A DNA stretch of 64,000 nt. Origin: Chitinophaga sp. MM2321. Its GTDB lineage: Bacteria; Bacteroidota; Bacteroidia; Chitinophagales; Chitinophagaceae. Of this stretch, positions 44,261 through 54,397 are shown piece by piece. A program made the position numbers and the translations under genes. The first letter of the stretch is position 1; each line of letters opens with the position of its first letter. The notes beneath the pieces were generated by a model. The model worked only from the letters and a program-made list of their open reading frames with translations, did no database searches and was not told the origin of the DNA. The DNA lies in NCBI RefSeq assembly GCF_964033635.1, contig NZ_OZ035533.1, positions 3,100,001 through 3,164,000 of the forward strand, read 5' to 3'.

Positions 44261-47200
44261 TTAATAAACTATCGTAACGTGTACCTTTTTATTTGTTTGG
44301 GGAATAGTAATAGCTTCCCGTTTGGCATCCCACTCCTGCCACACTTTCCCATTAATGGTAACAGCACGGATTGGTTGCTTAAATGGAGCACGTACAAAAA
44401 GTAATACTTTTTCGCATTTTTTTTCCGGGAGTGTTATATCTGCTTCAATGGTGCCGGGTAACTGTCCGCTTTGCAGGGTATAGCTCATTTTCCCATATTC
44501 CGTGTGTGCATTATTCAGCATTATTTTATTTCCCGGTTCGAGCCAACGTTGCGGCGTACCATTTGCCAGCCAGAGTTCTTCGCCGCTTTCCATCACGAGT
44601 AAGTCACAGATCTGACCTACAAACCGCGCTTCATCGGGGGCTTTGTAAAAAGGTCCGCTGCCATGCTTCCACATGCGGTATTCTTCACTGAATACATTTA
44701 CATCCGGATAAAAACAGGATACAAAATCATTGTACAGATTACGAAGGGCAGCAGGAATCTCCTGTCTTTGCAGGTACGCGCCTACCGGATTCTGGAGGTT
44801 AGCCTGGAATACCATGCCACCGCGGCTAAACCAGTACTCATCATCCACCCAGCCATGTGTGTTCAGGTTAAGAGAAGTAGAAAGGGTGATATTATCTTCC
44901 CAGTCATTCAGGATCCAGTCGCCCATAGATTCGGCAGGTTCTACCACGCCTGTTTTAAGTAAAACAACAGGGCCGTACAATGCCTCACGGGTAGCGGTTA
45001 AACGTAGTGTGGGGTACATGCCTTTATTATAACGATCATAGTACTTCGCTTTCTTAGGGCCGAAATACCGGAAACGCTGGTACGGCCGGGTAGGCACATA
45101 AGGCACATAGGTACCGTTTCTAAGCCTTACCACAGGACTTAGCTCTGTAGCCCTGTCCAGGCTTCTTCTGATATCTTTGTAATAGGCAGCGGCCTCTTTA
45201 CGATAATAAGCAGCTTCGGGCAGGCCGGCACTTTCAAATGCTTTGGCCATTGTTTCCAGTCCGAGGTAAGAATAGGCATTCGTGGCATACCAGAAACGCC
45301 AATCGCTCACATCTTCCAAAGAACCCGCAGGCATCAAACCATAATGGGTCGCCGTATCTCCATGCTCATCCAGTTGTTTTGTATTATTACGTTGTTCAAT
45401 AATCCAGTTGGCCGCTCTGGCCATGTGGGGCGCCGCTTTTTTCAACCACGCTTTATCCTGTGCATATAAATAATGATGCGCCAGGCCCCATAGTACGGTG
45501 CCATGGTGCATGTTGTAGCCTATTCCTGTGAGATCATATCCTTCCGCCACCTTAACACCATACAGCACATCCTTCTGATCTCCGGTAAAATCGCCGGGAA
45601 GTTTGCGGCTACCCTGCAACGCCATAAATGTGTTCAGGTAGTTACCGGCCGTGGAGAAATCGCCCAGGCGGTTTAACAGGTTTGTCTGAAACACGGATTC
45701 ATTCGGAAAAACCATATACCTGATAGCAGCAGCAGGCACCATGTACAAGCCGCTTTTAGGATCTTTGGTGGTACCCATCCGGATATGCGGCACTACTGCC
45801 CTGCTCATATCATTAAACTTCGGTTCCGGTACGTTATAGACCACATTCTTTGCTACAATATCCCTCCAGTAGGAAACGACCCTTTCCTTTTCATTTTCAT
45901 AATTAAGCGCAGCCAGCTTCGCTTCATCATTTACAGTCAGATCGCCCACAAACGGGAAATAATAGTACAGCACTTTTGATGAGTTGGGTGCTAATGCTAT
46001 TTCCCGGCGGATAGATCTGTTGGCGCCTTTGTCGTCCTTTTCCAATGTGGTGTTTGCCACATTCTCCGGACCGGAAGGCATGTAAGCCCTGATAAATTTG
46101 CCGCCCTTCACCTCATCCATGATAAAACCATTGGTGGCAGTAAGGCCATTTACAGCCTCATTCGCCGACAACCATACCGTTGCATTCCGGGGTTTGAGCG
46201 CGGGGTTTGATACCGTTACTTTCACCAGCAGGATAGCCGGTGTTTGTTCACTTCTGGCAGGATCATCGGGAGACAGCGGCCCATGCAGCAGTGTCGTAAA
46301 TACTTCTTCATCATATATCAAACTATCTTGTCTCCATTTAGTATTTACTACCGGTATATATCCTTCCAGCATGGACGTTTTGGAATTCTCCCTGGTCCGC
46401 AGGTAATCCGGTTTTGCGCCGCTACCAATGTTCCATTTGAGATCCAGCCCTTCCCAGTTACAGCGGAGCAATTCTTTTCCCTGCGCTCTCACTTCTTTTT
46501 TGTCCATGATAATATTTCCACCCCAGGACAACATAAATTTCTGCCAGTTGGCATCCGTTGCTAATGGAATATAGATCCGCTCATCATCCTGTGTTTGAAA
46601 TGGGTCTAAAGGCGGAATCTCTGCCAGGGCGCGCTCATAGGACTGTTCGGGTTCTTCCAGGATCTTCTCCCGTATAGTTTTACCCTGTACAGGATTTGCT
46701 TTTGCAAAAGAAACCGGATCCGCAGACCGGGTGATGTAGGCATTATAGTGAGGAATATATATAGGGCCTTTTTCCAGGTCATCCGGAGAAAAAGAAAAAG
46801 TACCCAGATTGGACCGTACAGTAACTACTGTTTCCGTATTGGATCCCGGCAGGGTTTCTTCTGCAGTAAAAATATCCGCTACAATTCCTTTCTCTTTCCT
46901 GTTCAAGTTCATTTTCCAGGAGCTCATACCGGTCTTTTTATCCTGGCGGTCCCAGTTCCAGGCAGCAACATTTTTTATATACCCATTGAAGATTTCAAGG
47001 CTACCTTCCAGTGGTGTGCTTTTATTATTTCCGCAGCCCATTTGAATGCGGATAGACTTGCTCCTGGCTTTGGCCGTGGACAGCACATTGATAGCCGCTA
47101 TACTTTTAGCCGGCTGCGGGAATAATACACGCACCTTCAATGTTCTGCGATAGGTAACACCCGGCAGGTTATCAGCATCATTGTTTTCCTGCGCATTCAG

Positions 47201-47686
47201 CGGCTTAAAGGTATAGATCACGCGTTTACCCTTCACCGTTACATTTGTTTGTGCTGTCACCCAGTGGCCACGCCAGGGATCATCTTCATGATCATCCATG
47301 GAGGGCATGTGCGGAGGTGGGTCAGGCCAGCCATACTTCCAGTACTGCAACTGTGCTGACTGCACCACATCCTCAACAGCACTTTCCTGATAGATAACTT
47401 CAACGGCTGTGATATCCCGTGCATCCCACCAGAAAACGCCAATATTGGCGCCAGCTGATTGTGCGCGCGTTGCAAACTCCGTAAAGCTCACCGGCTTACC
47501 CAGCGTATCTGTATTTTTATACCAGGAACGAATAGATCCAAAGGGGGTTATATTCAGGTTGGCACTCTCCACCGGCTGCACCACTTTTCCTGTATTGCTA
47601 CTGCTTTGTGCAACAGCTACCAGGGAAAGATGCAGCCCCAACAACAACAGGCATATCTTTAAATTACTAAGAGAACGATGTATCAT
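44261..47686 (-). CDS. Large secreted (alpha/alpha)6-like protein, specificity unknown
   Basis: The 1141-residue protein has a signal peptide (to VAVAQSS), about 550 residues of beta-rich sequence, then a helical toroid like six-hairpin glycosidases (about 590-1000; GYDLTGIGYNMHHGTVLWG, DVSDWRFWYATNAYSYLGLE, AESMGDWILNDWEDN) and a C-terminal beta-sandwich (EKKCEKVLLFVRAPF). Candidate acids are in NDWEDN and GWVDDEYWF. I do not recognise a characterised GH family. Its place between SusD and the SDR/GH32 genes suggests it cuts the main chain or a side chain of the same glycan. The ATG at 47686 begins the signal peptide. Confidence 0.75.
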   Translation of the reverse strand: MIHRSLSNLKICLLLLGLHLSLVAVAQSSSNTGKVVQPVESANLNITPFGSIRSWYKNTDTLGKPVSFTEFATRAQSAGANIGVFWWDARDITAVEVIYQESAVEDVVQSAQLQYWKYGWPDPPPHMPSMDDHEDDPWRGHWVTAQTNVTVKGKRVIYTFKPLNAQENNDADNLPGVTYRRTLKVRVLFPQPAKSIAAINVLSTAKARSKSIRIQMGCGNNKSTPLEGSLEIFNGYIKNVAAWNWDRQDKKTGMSSWKMNLNRKEKGIVADIFTAEETLPGSNTETVVTVRSNLGTFSFSPDDLEKGPIYIPHYNAYITRSADPVSFAKANPVQGKTIREKILEEPEQSYERALAEIPPLDPFQTQDDERIYIPLATDANWQKFMLSWGGNIIMDKKEVRAQGKELLRCNWEGLDLKWNIGSGAKPDYLRTRENSKTSMLEGYIPVVNTKWRQDSLIYDEEVFTTLLHGPLSPDDPARSEQTPAILLVKVTVSNPALKPRNATVWLSANEAVNGLTATNGFIMDEVKGGKFIRAYMPSGPENVANTTLEKDDKGANRSIRREIALAPNSSKVLYYYFPFVGDLTVNDEAKLAALNYENEKERVVSYWRDIVAKNVVYNVPEPKFNDMSRAVVPHIRMGTTKDPKSGLYMVPAAAIRYMVFPNESVFQTNLLNRLGDFSTAGNYLNTFMALQGSRKLPGDFTGDQKDVLYGVKVAEGYDLTGIGYNMHHGTVLWGLAHHYLYAQDKAWLKKAAPHMARAANWIIEQRNNTKQLDEHGDTATHYGLMPAGSLEDVSDWRFWYATNAYSYLGLETMAKAFESAGLPEAAYYRKEAAAYYKDIRRSLDRATELSPVVRLRNGTYVPYVPTRPYQRFRYFGPKKAKYYDRYNKGMYPTLRLTATREALYGPVVLLKTGVVEPAESMGDWILNDWEDNITLSTSLNLNTHGWVDDEYWFSRGGMVFQANLQNPVGAYLQRQEIPAALRNLYNDFVSCFYPDVNVFSEEYRMWKHGSGPFYKAPDEARFVGQICDLLVMESGEELWLANGTPQRWLEPGNKIMLNNAHTEYGKMSYTLQSGQLPGTIEADITLPEKKCEKVLLFVRAPFKQPIRAVTINGKVWQEWDAKREAITIPQTNKKVHVTIVY

Positions 47687-47775
47687 ATTTACTCGATTGG
47701 AAACACAAATGACATTACAGGTAATACCGGATGGCATTACCTATAGCATCATTCAGATAAATTAATCAGGCTGTT

Positions 47776-49437
47776 CTAATTATATCCAGGGTTTTGTGTA
47801 AGGGAGGTAGTTCTTTGCAATTCGTACAAAGGAATAGGCAACAAATAATTCTGCGGCGCGTGAAATACGCGGTTTTCCAAATCCTGGTAAACGAACTTAC
47901 GGGAACCATCCGGCAGCCTGGTGATTATTACCTGTCTAACCGGTTTGTTTTCCGTTATCTCTGCAATTTTCCAGCGGCGTACATCATAATAACGATGGCC
48001 TTCCAGGCACAGTTCCACCTGTCTTTCATTATAGATTCTTTTCAACAATTCAGCATCTTTAGTTGCAACCGGTATGGTGGTCACTCCTGCGCGTGCGCGC
48101 ACCAGATTGATATACTCACGTGTCACATCCTGATGTCCCAGGTGATATTCAGCTTCCGCATAATTCAAATAAATTTCCGCTAATCTTGAAATGATCCACG
48201 GTTGATTACTTTGGTTAATGGCAGCCATATTAAAGGTGGTATCACAATATTTACGGAATGTATAACGGGTAAGGCTATTGTTCCATTCTTCAAGACCTGC
48301 ATCACTATCCAGTCCTCCTTCAAAAAATTCGGCAACATTCCCGCTGGCGCCACGATACTCCAGGTCCCCGGATCTTCTGTATCCCCTGCCATCATAAACG
48401 ATATCCGCATAAAAACGCGGGTCCCTGCCGGCATAAGGGTCCTGTGGATTATATCCGGAGCCTGCCTCATCAATCATCTTGCCATTGGCCATGTTGAATG
48501 CATCCACCAGGTTCTGGGTAGGCACATGAACGGCCCAACCATGATAGCTGTTAGGAGAAAGCCAGGTATCGAAAATATGATAACCATAATCCTGGTTATT
48601 GGCACGCGAGAAAATTATTTCCGCATTAAAATTGGTGGAAAATATCTGTGGATAAGGGCTTTCATTACTTTGTATCAAATGGTAACCTGGCAGATCAATG
48701 ACTGCTTTGGCCGCTTTTGAAGCCTTTTCCCATTTAGCTAAATCGTTGGTGGGATTCCATAAAGGGCTGGCAGCATACAAAAGAATCCTGGATTTTAATG
48801 CCAGCGCAGCGGCGGCGGTGATCCTGCCTTTATCCTCTTCGGCAGTGTATCCGGCAGACAACAAGGTGGCCGCTTCATCCAGTTCAGCGATCATGAAATC
48901 AAGGCATTCTTCAAAAGAAGCTCTGGGGATATCAAAATTATCATCGAGTTTAACCTGTTTGGTGATTAATGGTACGCCGCCATAGTCGCGGGTGAGCGTA
49001 AAGTAACTATAAGCTCTCAGGTAATGCACCTGCCCTTTTAACAAATTAATATCGGTTGCATCACCGGGTACCTCACCGATCCTTCCGATAAAGATATTTT
49101 GTTTTTGTATCTGTGAATAGGTATTCTTCCATACATCAAAAGAACCGATATTGTCTGGGGTTAAGGCGCCTGCATTAATGATACTTCTCACCCCATTATA
49201 ATCAAACTTATTGAACCCTTCATCACATGCAGGAGATAGCAGCAGCGCCCTTACGCCTCCTCCATCGGGTAGTACGGTGTAAAGATCATTTACATATGCC
49301 TTCACGAGGTTTATATCCCCCCACACAGTAGCGTCAGAATAAGAAGTGAGAGGCTCCCTGTCTAAAAAGCCTTTATTACAAGACAGGATGGAAAGAGACA
49401 GTAAAACGATATATATGCTAGTTGATAATTTCTTCAT
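47776..49437 (-). CDS. SusD/RagB glycan-binding lipoprotein (PUL C)
   Basis: The 553-residue lipoprotein (signal LLSLSILSCNKGFLDREPL) has SusD marks: GQVHYLRAYSYFTLTRDYGGVPLI, IYLNYAEAEYHLGHQDVTRE and IYNERQVELCLEGHRYYDVRRW. The start is 29 bp after SusC. It should bind glycan at the cell surface together with SusC of the same locus. The downstream large hydrolase-like gene begins 89 bp after its stop. Confidence 0.95.
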   Translation of the reverse strand: MKKLSTSIYIVLLSLSILSCNKGFLDREPLTSYSDATVWGDINLVKAYVNDLYTVLPDGGGVRALLLSPACDEGFNKFDYNGVRSIINAGALTPDNIGSFDVWKNTYSQIQKQNIFIGRIGEVPGDATDINLLKGQVHYLRAYSYFTLTRDYGGVPLITKQVKLDDNFDIPRASFEECLDFMIAELDEAATLLSAGYTAEEDKGRITAAAALALKSRILLYAASPLWNPTNDLAKWEKASKAAKAVIDLPGYHLIQSNESPYPQIFSTNFNAEIIFSRANNQDYGYHIFDTWLSPNSYHGWAVHVPTQNLVDAFNMANGKMIDEAGSGYNPQDPYAGRDPRFYADIVYDGRGYRRSGDLEYRGASGNVAEFFEGGLDSDAGLEEWNNSLTRYTFRKYCDTTFNMAAINQSNQPWIISRLAEIYLNYAEAEYHLGHQDVTREYINLVRARAGVTTIPVATKDAELLKRIYNERQVELCLEGHRYYDVRRWKIAEITENKPVRQVIITRLPDGSRKFVYQDLENRVFHAPQNYLLPIPLYELQRTTSLTQNPGYN

Positions 49438-49466
49438 GGCAATTTGCTTAGTTGGTCTACAAATGA

Positions 49467-52400
49467 TTAAAAATCGAGGTTTACGCCAAACTTATAGATC
49501 CTTGTTTGCGGATAGTTATTTCCTGTAACGTTATTTGTTTCAGGATCCAGATCATACTTCTTCAGGTTATCAAAAGAAAGTAAATTAAATCCGCTGACAT
49601 AAAACCTGGCGCCTGCGCAACCAACTTTAGAAAGGAGTGATTTTGGCAAATTATAGGAGATCTCCATTGATTTTAAACGGAGGAAAGATGCATCTACGAG
49701 CCAGAAATCGGCATCTATATTATTACGGAAATCTGCGTTGTTGAAGGCTCTTGGATATTTAGCATCCGTATTGTTTGCAGTATACCTGTCTTCGTACAAC
49801 CAGATGGGAGGCGCGCCCACAGAGCTTTGTCTTTGTGGCAGGATCAGTTGTTTGGCCTTTGCCTGGCCACTCAACAGCATATTAAATTCGAAGTTCTTAT
49901 AACTTGCACCTAACGTAATACCATATACGAGTTTTGGTGTGGCAGATTCCGGAACACGGATTTTGTCTTCACTGCTGATACTACCATCCCCATTGCGATC
50001 CCTGATCCAGATATCGCCGGGTGCAGCGCCATTCAGATGAGCTGATTTATCTACTTCTTCCTGTGTGCGGTAAATGCCATTTGTTTCATAAATCAGCCAG
50101 GCATCAATGGGTTGCCCTTCTGACTTCTGCCATTCCGGTACTTCTTTAGGTTCATCCCTGAAGAGGATTTTACTTTTGGCATAGGTAATATTACCGCCAA
50201 TTTTATAGTTAAAATCTCTTGCTTTACTGCTATAGGTGGCAGATAAATCGAAGCCCCTGTTTAATGACCTGCCAATGTTTTCATCGGGCAAACTCAAACC
50301 GGTATAGGTAGGAATGGAAGCATTACGATGTGCCAGGATATCCCTGCGCAGATACCTGAAGTAATCGGCTGTAACGGAGAACTTTCCATCCAGGAAAATC
50401 GCATCCAGGCCCACGTTCCTGGTATCCTGTTTTTCCCAGGTAATAATTGGGTTTTCCGTAGCAGATAAATATACCTGTTGTACCGGATCGATATCAGGCC
50501 CGAAGAAAACGCCGCCGGAACCCATTGCATATGAATTGAAAAACTGGTATTGTGCTACATCATCATTACCCATTAAGGCCCATGAAGCACGTATTTTCAG
50601 CTGTTCAAATGCGGAGGTCCAGTTTTTGAAAAAATCTTCTTCAGATATTCTCCAGCTTAATGAAAGCGCCGGGAAATAACCCCAACGGTGCTGGGGAGCA
50701 AAATTGAAGGAACCATTATAGCGTAAAGAGAAGTCGGCGAGATACTTATTGTTGTAATCATAGCCTATTCTTCCAAATACGCTCTGCCTGGCGGTTTGTG
50801 CACCCATTCCACCATTCTGCTGGCCTACCGCGGAAGCAGCAAACAATTGATCCAGCTTGTCAGAAACCAGGTCGTACCTGAAAGCATTTAACGAGCGATA
50901 TTTATCTTCGTTCTGTTCGTAGGCTATAAATGCATTTACATTGTGTACGCCAAATTTCTTCTCATAATTCAGTTTCAGAAAATAATTCTCTACAAAAGAA
51001 GTAGACTCACTACGTCCGATCCTGGACCGGTCTGTCATATTTCTGTTGTTTATAAATTCTCCGGTAGCCTGATTATACAGGTAGTTATCCCATTTTTTAT
51101 TCAGGGTGGTTCCACTGTAAGTAGAAACATCAAACGCACCATAACCACTCAGGGTTAAGCCATCCAACAAAAAGGAAGGTTGCCATTCAAAGCCGATTTT
51201 TGACATAAAGTTCTTATCCTCTTTCTTCTCATATCCGGGTGCACCGCCTACGAGGATAGCAGGGTTTAAACCATGATCAATACCCGGTCCAGGCAAGCCA
51301 TTAGGCCAGTAATCCGGTAAAGAAGGATAGGCAGATATTACCTCATGCAGGATGCCACCCAGGTCGTGTGAAGGGTAGTCCCTGTTTTCCTTTCTGGCGG
51401 TGAGGTCAAGATTAACTTTTAATTGCTTGCTGATCCTGGCGTCGATATTTGAGCGGACGTTATACTGCTTGTATTTGATGATGCTATTCTTGAAGTTACT
51501 GCCCTGATCCAGCATCTGACCGGAGATATAATATTTTACCTGGTCGGTACCACCTGAAACGGAAATGGTATGATCCGTTTGTGGCGCATTCTTTTTGAAC
51601 ACTGCTTTATACCAATCCACACTGGGATAATTCAGTGGATCGTTGCCCGCATAATATTTATCTATTTCAGATTGCGGGGTATTCAGTGTACCTACTTCAT
51701 TATAATAAGTGTAATAATCGCCTGAACCTACCAGCTTGCGCATGCGCGTCAGCTGTTGCAAACCATAACTACCGTTGTAACTGACAACGGGTTTTCCGAT
51801 TTTACCTCTTTTAGTGGTTACTAAAATTACGCCGTTGGCTGCACGCACCCCATAAATTGCTGCGGATGCATCTTTCAGGAAAGTAATACTTTCTATATCT
51901 TCCGCAGCAATCCTGTCCAGTCCTCTATCTGCTACACCATCTACTACCACCAGCGGGCCCTGACCGCCACCGAAGGTATTAAATCCCCTGATGGATAAGC
52001 TGGAGCCATCGTCGCCGGGAAGACCGGAGCGGTTGTTGGCAATAACACCGGCCACGCGTCCGGCTATTGCATTGGATATGTTTGGAGAGGCCGTTCGTTT
52101 TAATTCGCTTCCTTCAATCTGCACAACTGCCCCTGTAAGATTTGCTTTCTGCTGTGTACCATAACCCACTACCACAATTTGATTTAACAAAGTGGGAATA
52201 GCCTTCAGGGAGATAGCGATAACGGATCTTCCGTTTACCGCTACTTCTGTTTTATCATACCCAATAAAATTCACTATTAGTACGGCATCATTAGGTACCG
52301 ATAAATTAAACCGTCCGCTTTCGTCTGTTATCGTTCCGGTGCTACCACCTTTCACCTGTATGGTTACACCGATTAATGGCTTACCGTTTTCCGCATCGGT

Positions 52401-52823
52401 TACAGTGCCCTGCACAGCAATAGCCGCAGCTACATTGGCATTGACTTTCTCCGGGTGCCTGGATCTTTCCAGTACCACAATCGTTTTATCAAGGATGGTA
52501 TAGGTGAGTGGCTGATCTTTGAAAATTTCATCCAACACTTTGATAAGTGGTGTCTTTCCAAAATTCATGTCCTGACTTTTGGCTTTGCTGATCATCGTAT
52601 AATTGTACAGGAACTCATACCCTGTTTGCGCTCTGATAGCGTTAAAAACATCTTCCAGCGAAGCGTGTTGTTTAGAATAAGAGATGCTTTGTGCATCTGC
52701 CATTGCGCTTACCTGCAAGCATGCTGTGAGTAACAATATGGTGGTAAGTTTCATAATCAACAGAACATAACAGTGAGCCGCCTTTCCTCTTGGAAAGGGC
52801 AGTTTTTTAAGGTTTAATTTCAT
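49467..52823 (-). CDS. SusC-type TonB-dependent transporter with STN domain (PUL C)
   Basis: The 1118-residue protein has a leader (to about residue 45), an STN domain (about 50-112, LEDVFNAIRAQTGYEFLY), a carboxypeptidase-regulatory-like domain (about 133-205), a plug (NISNAIAGRVAGVIANNRSG, LSIRGFNTFGGGQGPLVVVD, DASAAIYGVRAANGVILVTT) and a barrel ending in a C-terminal Phe (KFGVNLDF). Like the PUL A SusC it starts with AAAGGTATG. The gap to FecR (244 bp) contains a plus-strand terminator. Confidence 0.96.
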   Translation of the reverse strand: MKLNLKKLPFPRGKAAHCYVLLIMKLTTILLLTACLQVSAMADAQSISYSKQHASLEDVFNAIRAQTGYEFLYNYTMISKAKSQDMNFGKTPLIKVLDEIFKDQPLTYTILDKTIVVLERSRHPEKVNANVAAAIAVQGTVTDAENGKPLIGVTIQVKGGSTGTITDESGRFNLSVPNDAVLIVNFIGYDKTEVAVNGRSVIAISLKAIPTLLNQIVVVGYGTQQKANLTGAVVQIEGSELKRTASPNISNAIAGRVAGVIANNRSGLPGDDGSSLSIRGFNTFGGGQGPLVVVDGVADRGLDRIAAEDIESITFLKDASAAIYGVRAANGVILVTTKRGKIGKPVVSYNGSYGLQQLTRMRKLVGSGDYYTYYNEVGTLNTPQSEIDKYYAGNDPLNYPSVDWYKAVFKKNAPQTDHTISVSGGTDQVKYYISGQMLDQGSNFKNSIIKYKQYNVRSNIDARISKQLKVNLDLTARKENRDYPSHDLGGILHEVISAYPSLPDYWPNGLPGPGIDHGLNPAILVGGAPGYEKKEDKNFMSKIGFEWQPSFLLDGLTLSGYGAFDVSTYSGTTLNKKWDNYLYNQATGEFINNRNMTDRSRIGRSESTSFVENYFLKLNYEKKFGVHNVNAFIAYEQNEDKYRSLNAFRYDLVSDKLDQLFAASAVGQQNGGMGAQTARQSVFGRIGYDYNNKYLADFSLRYNGSFNFAPQHRWGYFPALSLSWRISEEDFFKNWTSAFEQLKIRASWALMGNDDVAQYQFFNSYAMGSGGVFFGPDIDPVQQVYLSATENPIITWEKQDTRNVGLDAIFLDGKFSVTADYFRYLRRDILAHRNASIPTYTGLSLPDENIGRSLNRGFDLSATYSSKARDFNYKIGGNITYAKSKILFRDEPKEVPEWQKSEGQPIDAWLIYETNGIYRTQEEVDKSAHLNGAAPGDIWIRDRNGDGSISSEDKIRVPESATPKLVYGITLGASYKNFEFNMLLSGQAKAKQLILPQRQSSVGAPPIWLYEDRYTANNTDAKYPRAFNNADFRNNIDADFWLVDASFLRLKSMEISYNLPKSLLSKVGCAGARFYVSGFNLLSFDNLKKYDLDPETNNVTGNNYPQTRIYKFGVNLDF

Positions 52824-52830
52824 ACCTTTG
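52823..52830 (+). promoter_or_regulatory. -7 box (TACCTTTG) for a candidate antisense RNA at SusC of PUL C
   Basis: On the plus strand TACCTTTG matches TAnnTTTG exactly, at the SusC start codon. The central CCTTT is also the complement of the SusC ribosome-binding site, so the match may be a by-product. No convincing -33 TTTG is found. Confidence 0.3.
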
Positions 52831-52836
52831 AAAAGT

Positions 52837-52951
52837 TTGGTTTAGGTTTAATCGTCTAAATAAATTCCTTAATCTGTCTACAACAGATGGTATTTCCCAA
52901 ACTACCGTATTACACGGGACCGGGAGCACTGGTAATGCTTCCGGTTTTTTT
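52837..52951 (+). ncRNA. Candidate antisense RNA to the SusC leader (PUL C)
   Basis: A -7 box match and a terminator at 52920-52951 define an RNA of about 115 nt, opposite the SusC leader. Position and orientation match the PUL A candidate. There is no -33 element, so support is weaker. Confidence 0.3.
52920..52951 (+). terminator. Plus-strand terminator between FecR and SusC (PUL C)
   Basis: CCGGGAGCA pairs with TGCTTCCGG (nine pairs, one G-T) around a 7-nt loop and is followed by seven T residues on the plus strand. Both flanking genes run on the minus strand. Confidence 0.78.
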
Positions 52952-53067
52952 ATTGGGAAAACCCTTGATACTGGTTTAAATAAAAATTAAAAAAGATAAG
53001 ATTGCTCTCCTGCCCCGCTCCCATAGCTGCATACGTGGGGATGCGCCATGACAGGCACTATAAATTG

Positions 53068-54246
53068 CTAGTCCATTACAATAATTTTCCCGTCTTTCAT
53101 TTTGAAGTGTACGGTTCCTGTTAGTTCTAATCTTTTCAGCAATGCGGTAGCCTCACTATAACGTGACATGACACCGCTAAAATTTTTGCTATCGAGATTC
53201 TTGGTTGCATATACTATTTCTACATTATACCATCTTCCTACTTCCTGCATGATGGATACAATATTGGTGTTGTTAAAATGGAACAACCCGTTTTTCCATG
53301 CCAGGGCTTCTTCTACATTTACCTGTTTTACTTTTATATCTCTTGTTTGCTGATCTGAAATTGCCTGCTGTCCAGGTTTTAACACGAGACTCTTATCCAT
53401 TCCCGATACACGGACGGCGCCTTCTGCGAGTGTGGTGCTAATCCTGTTTTCGTGGTAGGTATTGATATTAAAATGAGTGCCCAATACCTGTATCTCTGCA
53501 TGGCCGGCATCTACAACAAAAGTTTTTCCCATTTGCGGGGCTACTTCAAAATAAGCTTCCCCACTCAGGGTTACGCGCCGTTCGCTGTTATTGAAAGTAA
53601 CAGGATAGTGCAATATACTACCGGCGTTGAGCCATACTTTAGTTCCATCTGCCAACACTACCTTATACTCACCACCCCGTGGTATAGTGATGGTATGATA
53701 ACCTATATCCTGCCCGCCGTTATACGGTTCGTCCTGATAAATTAATTCCCCGTTATCCTGCTTTCTGATATGTGCGTCGCCGTTATGCGCTAATGAACCG
53801 ATCGAAATAGTGTCCAATGAAATTTTGCGACCGTTGGATAAGGTTAGTATGGCCTTGTTGCCACCGGGTCGTATATCATCGTTGATGTGTTGCTGTAGCT
53901 CTTGCCCAACCGGTCCCTTATGGTCTGTTGTACGGTGACTCATGATATACACCAGGCTACCTGCTGCCAGTAAAACAAGGATGGCCGCTGCTATCCGTAC
54001 AGGTTGCAGGATGCGCTTTCTTATGCTGAAAGTTTTATGTTCACTGTCCTGTTGCTTTACTTTATCCCATACTCCATTCAGGATATCATCTTTCAACTGA
54101 TCACTTTCTGCTGTGCTCAGCCCTGGATGAGGGTCCGGCTCCATTTCAAAAAGATCATAATAAGACTCAATGAACCTGCGTTCTTCGGCTGTTGCAGTAC
54201 CCTGCCGGTATTTCCGCAGGAGATGAAAAAACGCTTTCTTATTCAT
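53068..54246 (-). CDS. FecR-family anti-sigma factor (PUL C)
   Basis: The 392-residue protein has an N-terminal sigma-binding part (FHLLRKYRQGTATAEERRFI), a membrane helix (about 85-105, VRIAAAILVLLAAGSLVYIM), a FecR domain (IPRGGEYKVVLADGTKVWLN, TLSGEAYFEVAP) and a DUF4974 C-terminus (LFHFNNTNIVSIMQEVGRWY). It should hold the sigma factor encoded 151 bp upstream until SusC of PUL C is engaged. The ATG start is unambiguous. Confidence 0.94.
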   Translation of the reverse strand: MNKKAFFHLLRKYRQGTATAEERRFIESYYDLFEMEPDPHPGLSTAESDQLKDDILNGVWDKVKQQDSEHKTFSIRKRILQPVRIAAAILVLLAAGSLVYIMSHRTTDHKGPVGQELQQHINDDIRPGGNKAILTLSNGRKISLDTISIGSLAHNGDAHIRKQDNGELIYQDEPYNGGQDIGYHTITIPRGGEYKVVLADGTKVWLNAGSILHYPVTFNNSERRVTLSGEAYFEVAPQMGKTFVVDAGHAEIQVLGTHFNINTYHENRISTTLAEGAVRVSGMDKSLVLKPGQQAISDQQTRDIKVKQVNVEEALAWKNGLFHFNNTNIVSIMQEVGRWYNVEIVYATKNLDSKNFSGVMSRYSEATALLKRLELTGTVHFKMKDGKIIVMD

Positions 54247-54397
54247 TGATGATTATTTTCTGCTTGCTTTATATAACAATGACAGTTCAAAAGGGAAAAG
54301 TCCCAAGCATCCTGAAAAAAAATATTGATTGTTTGTAAAGCAGGAAGGAATCAGTAGGGAGATATTGTTGCATTCCTGCCACTGTGGCGCGTATATA

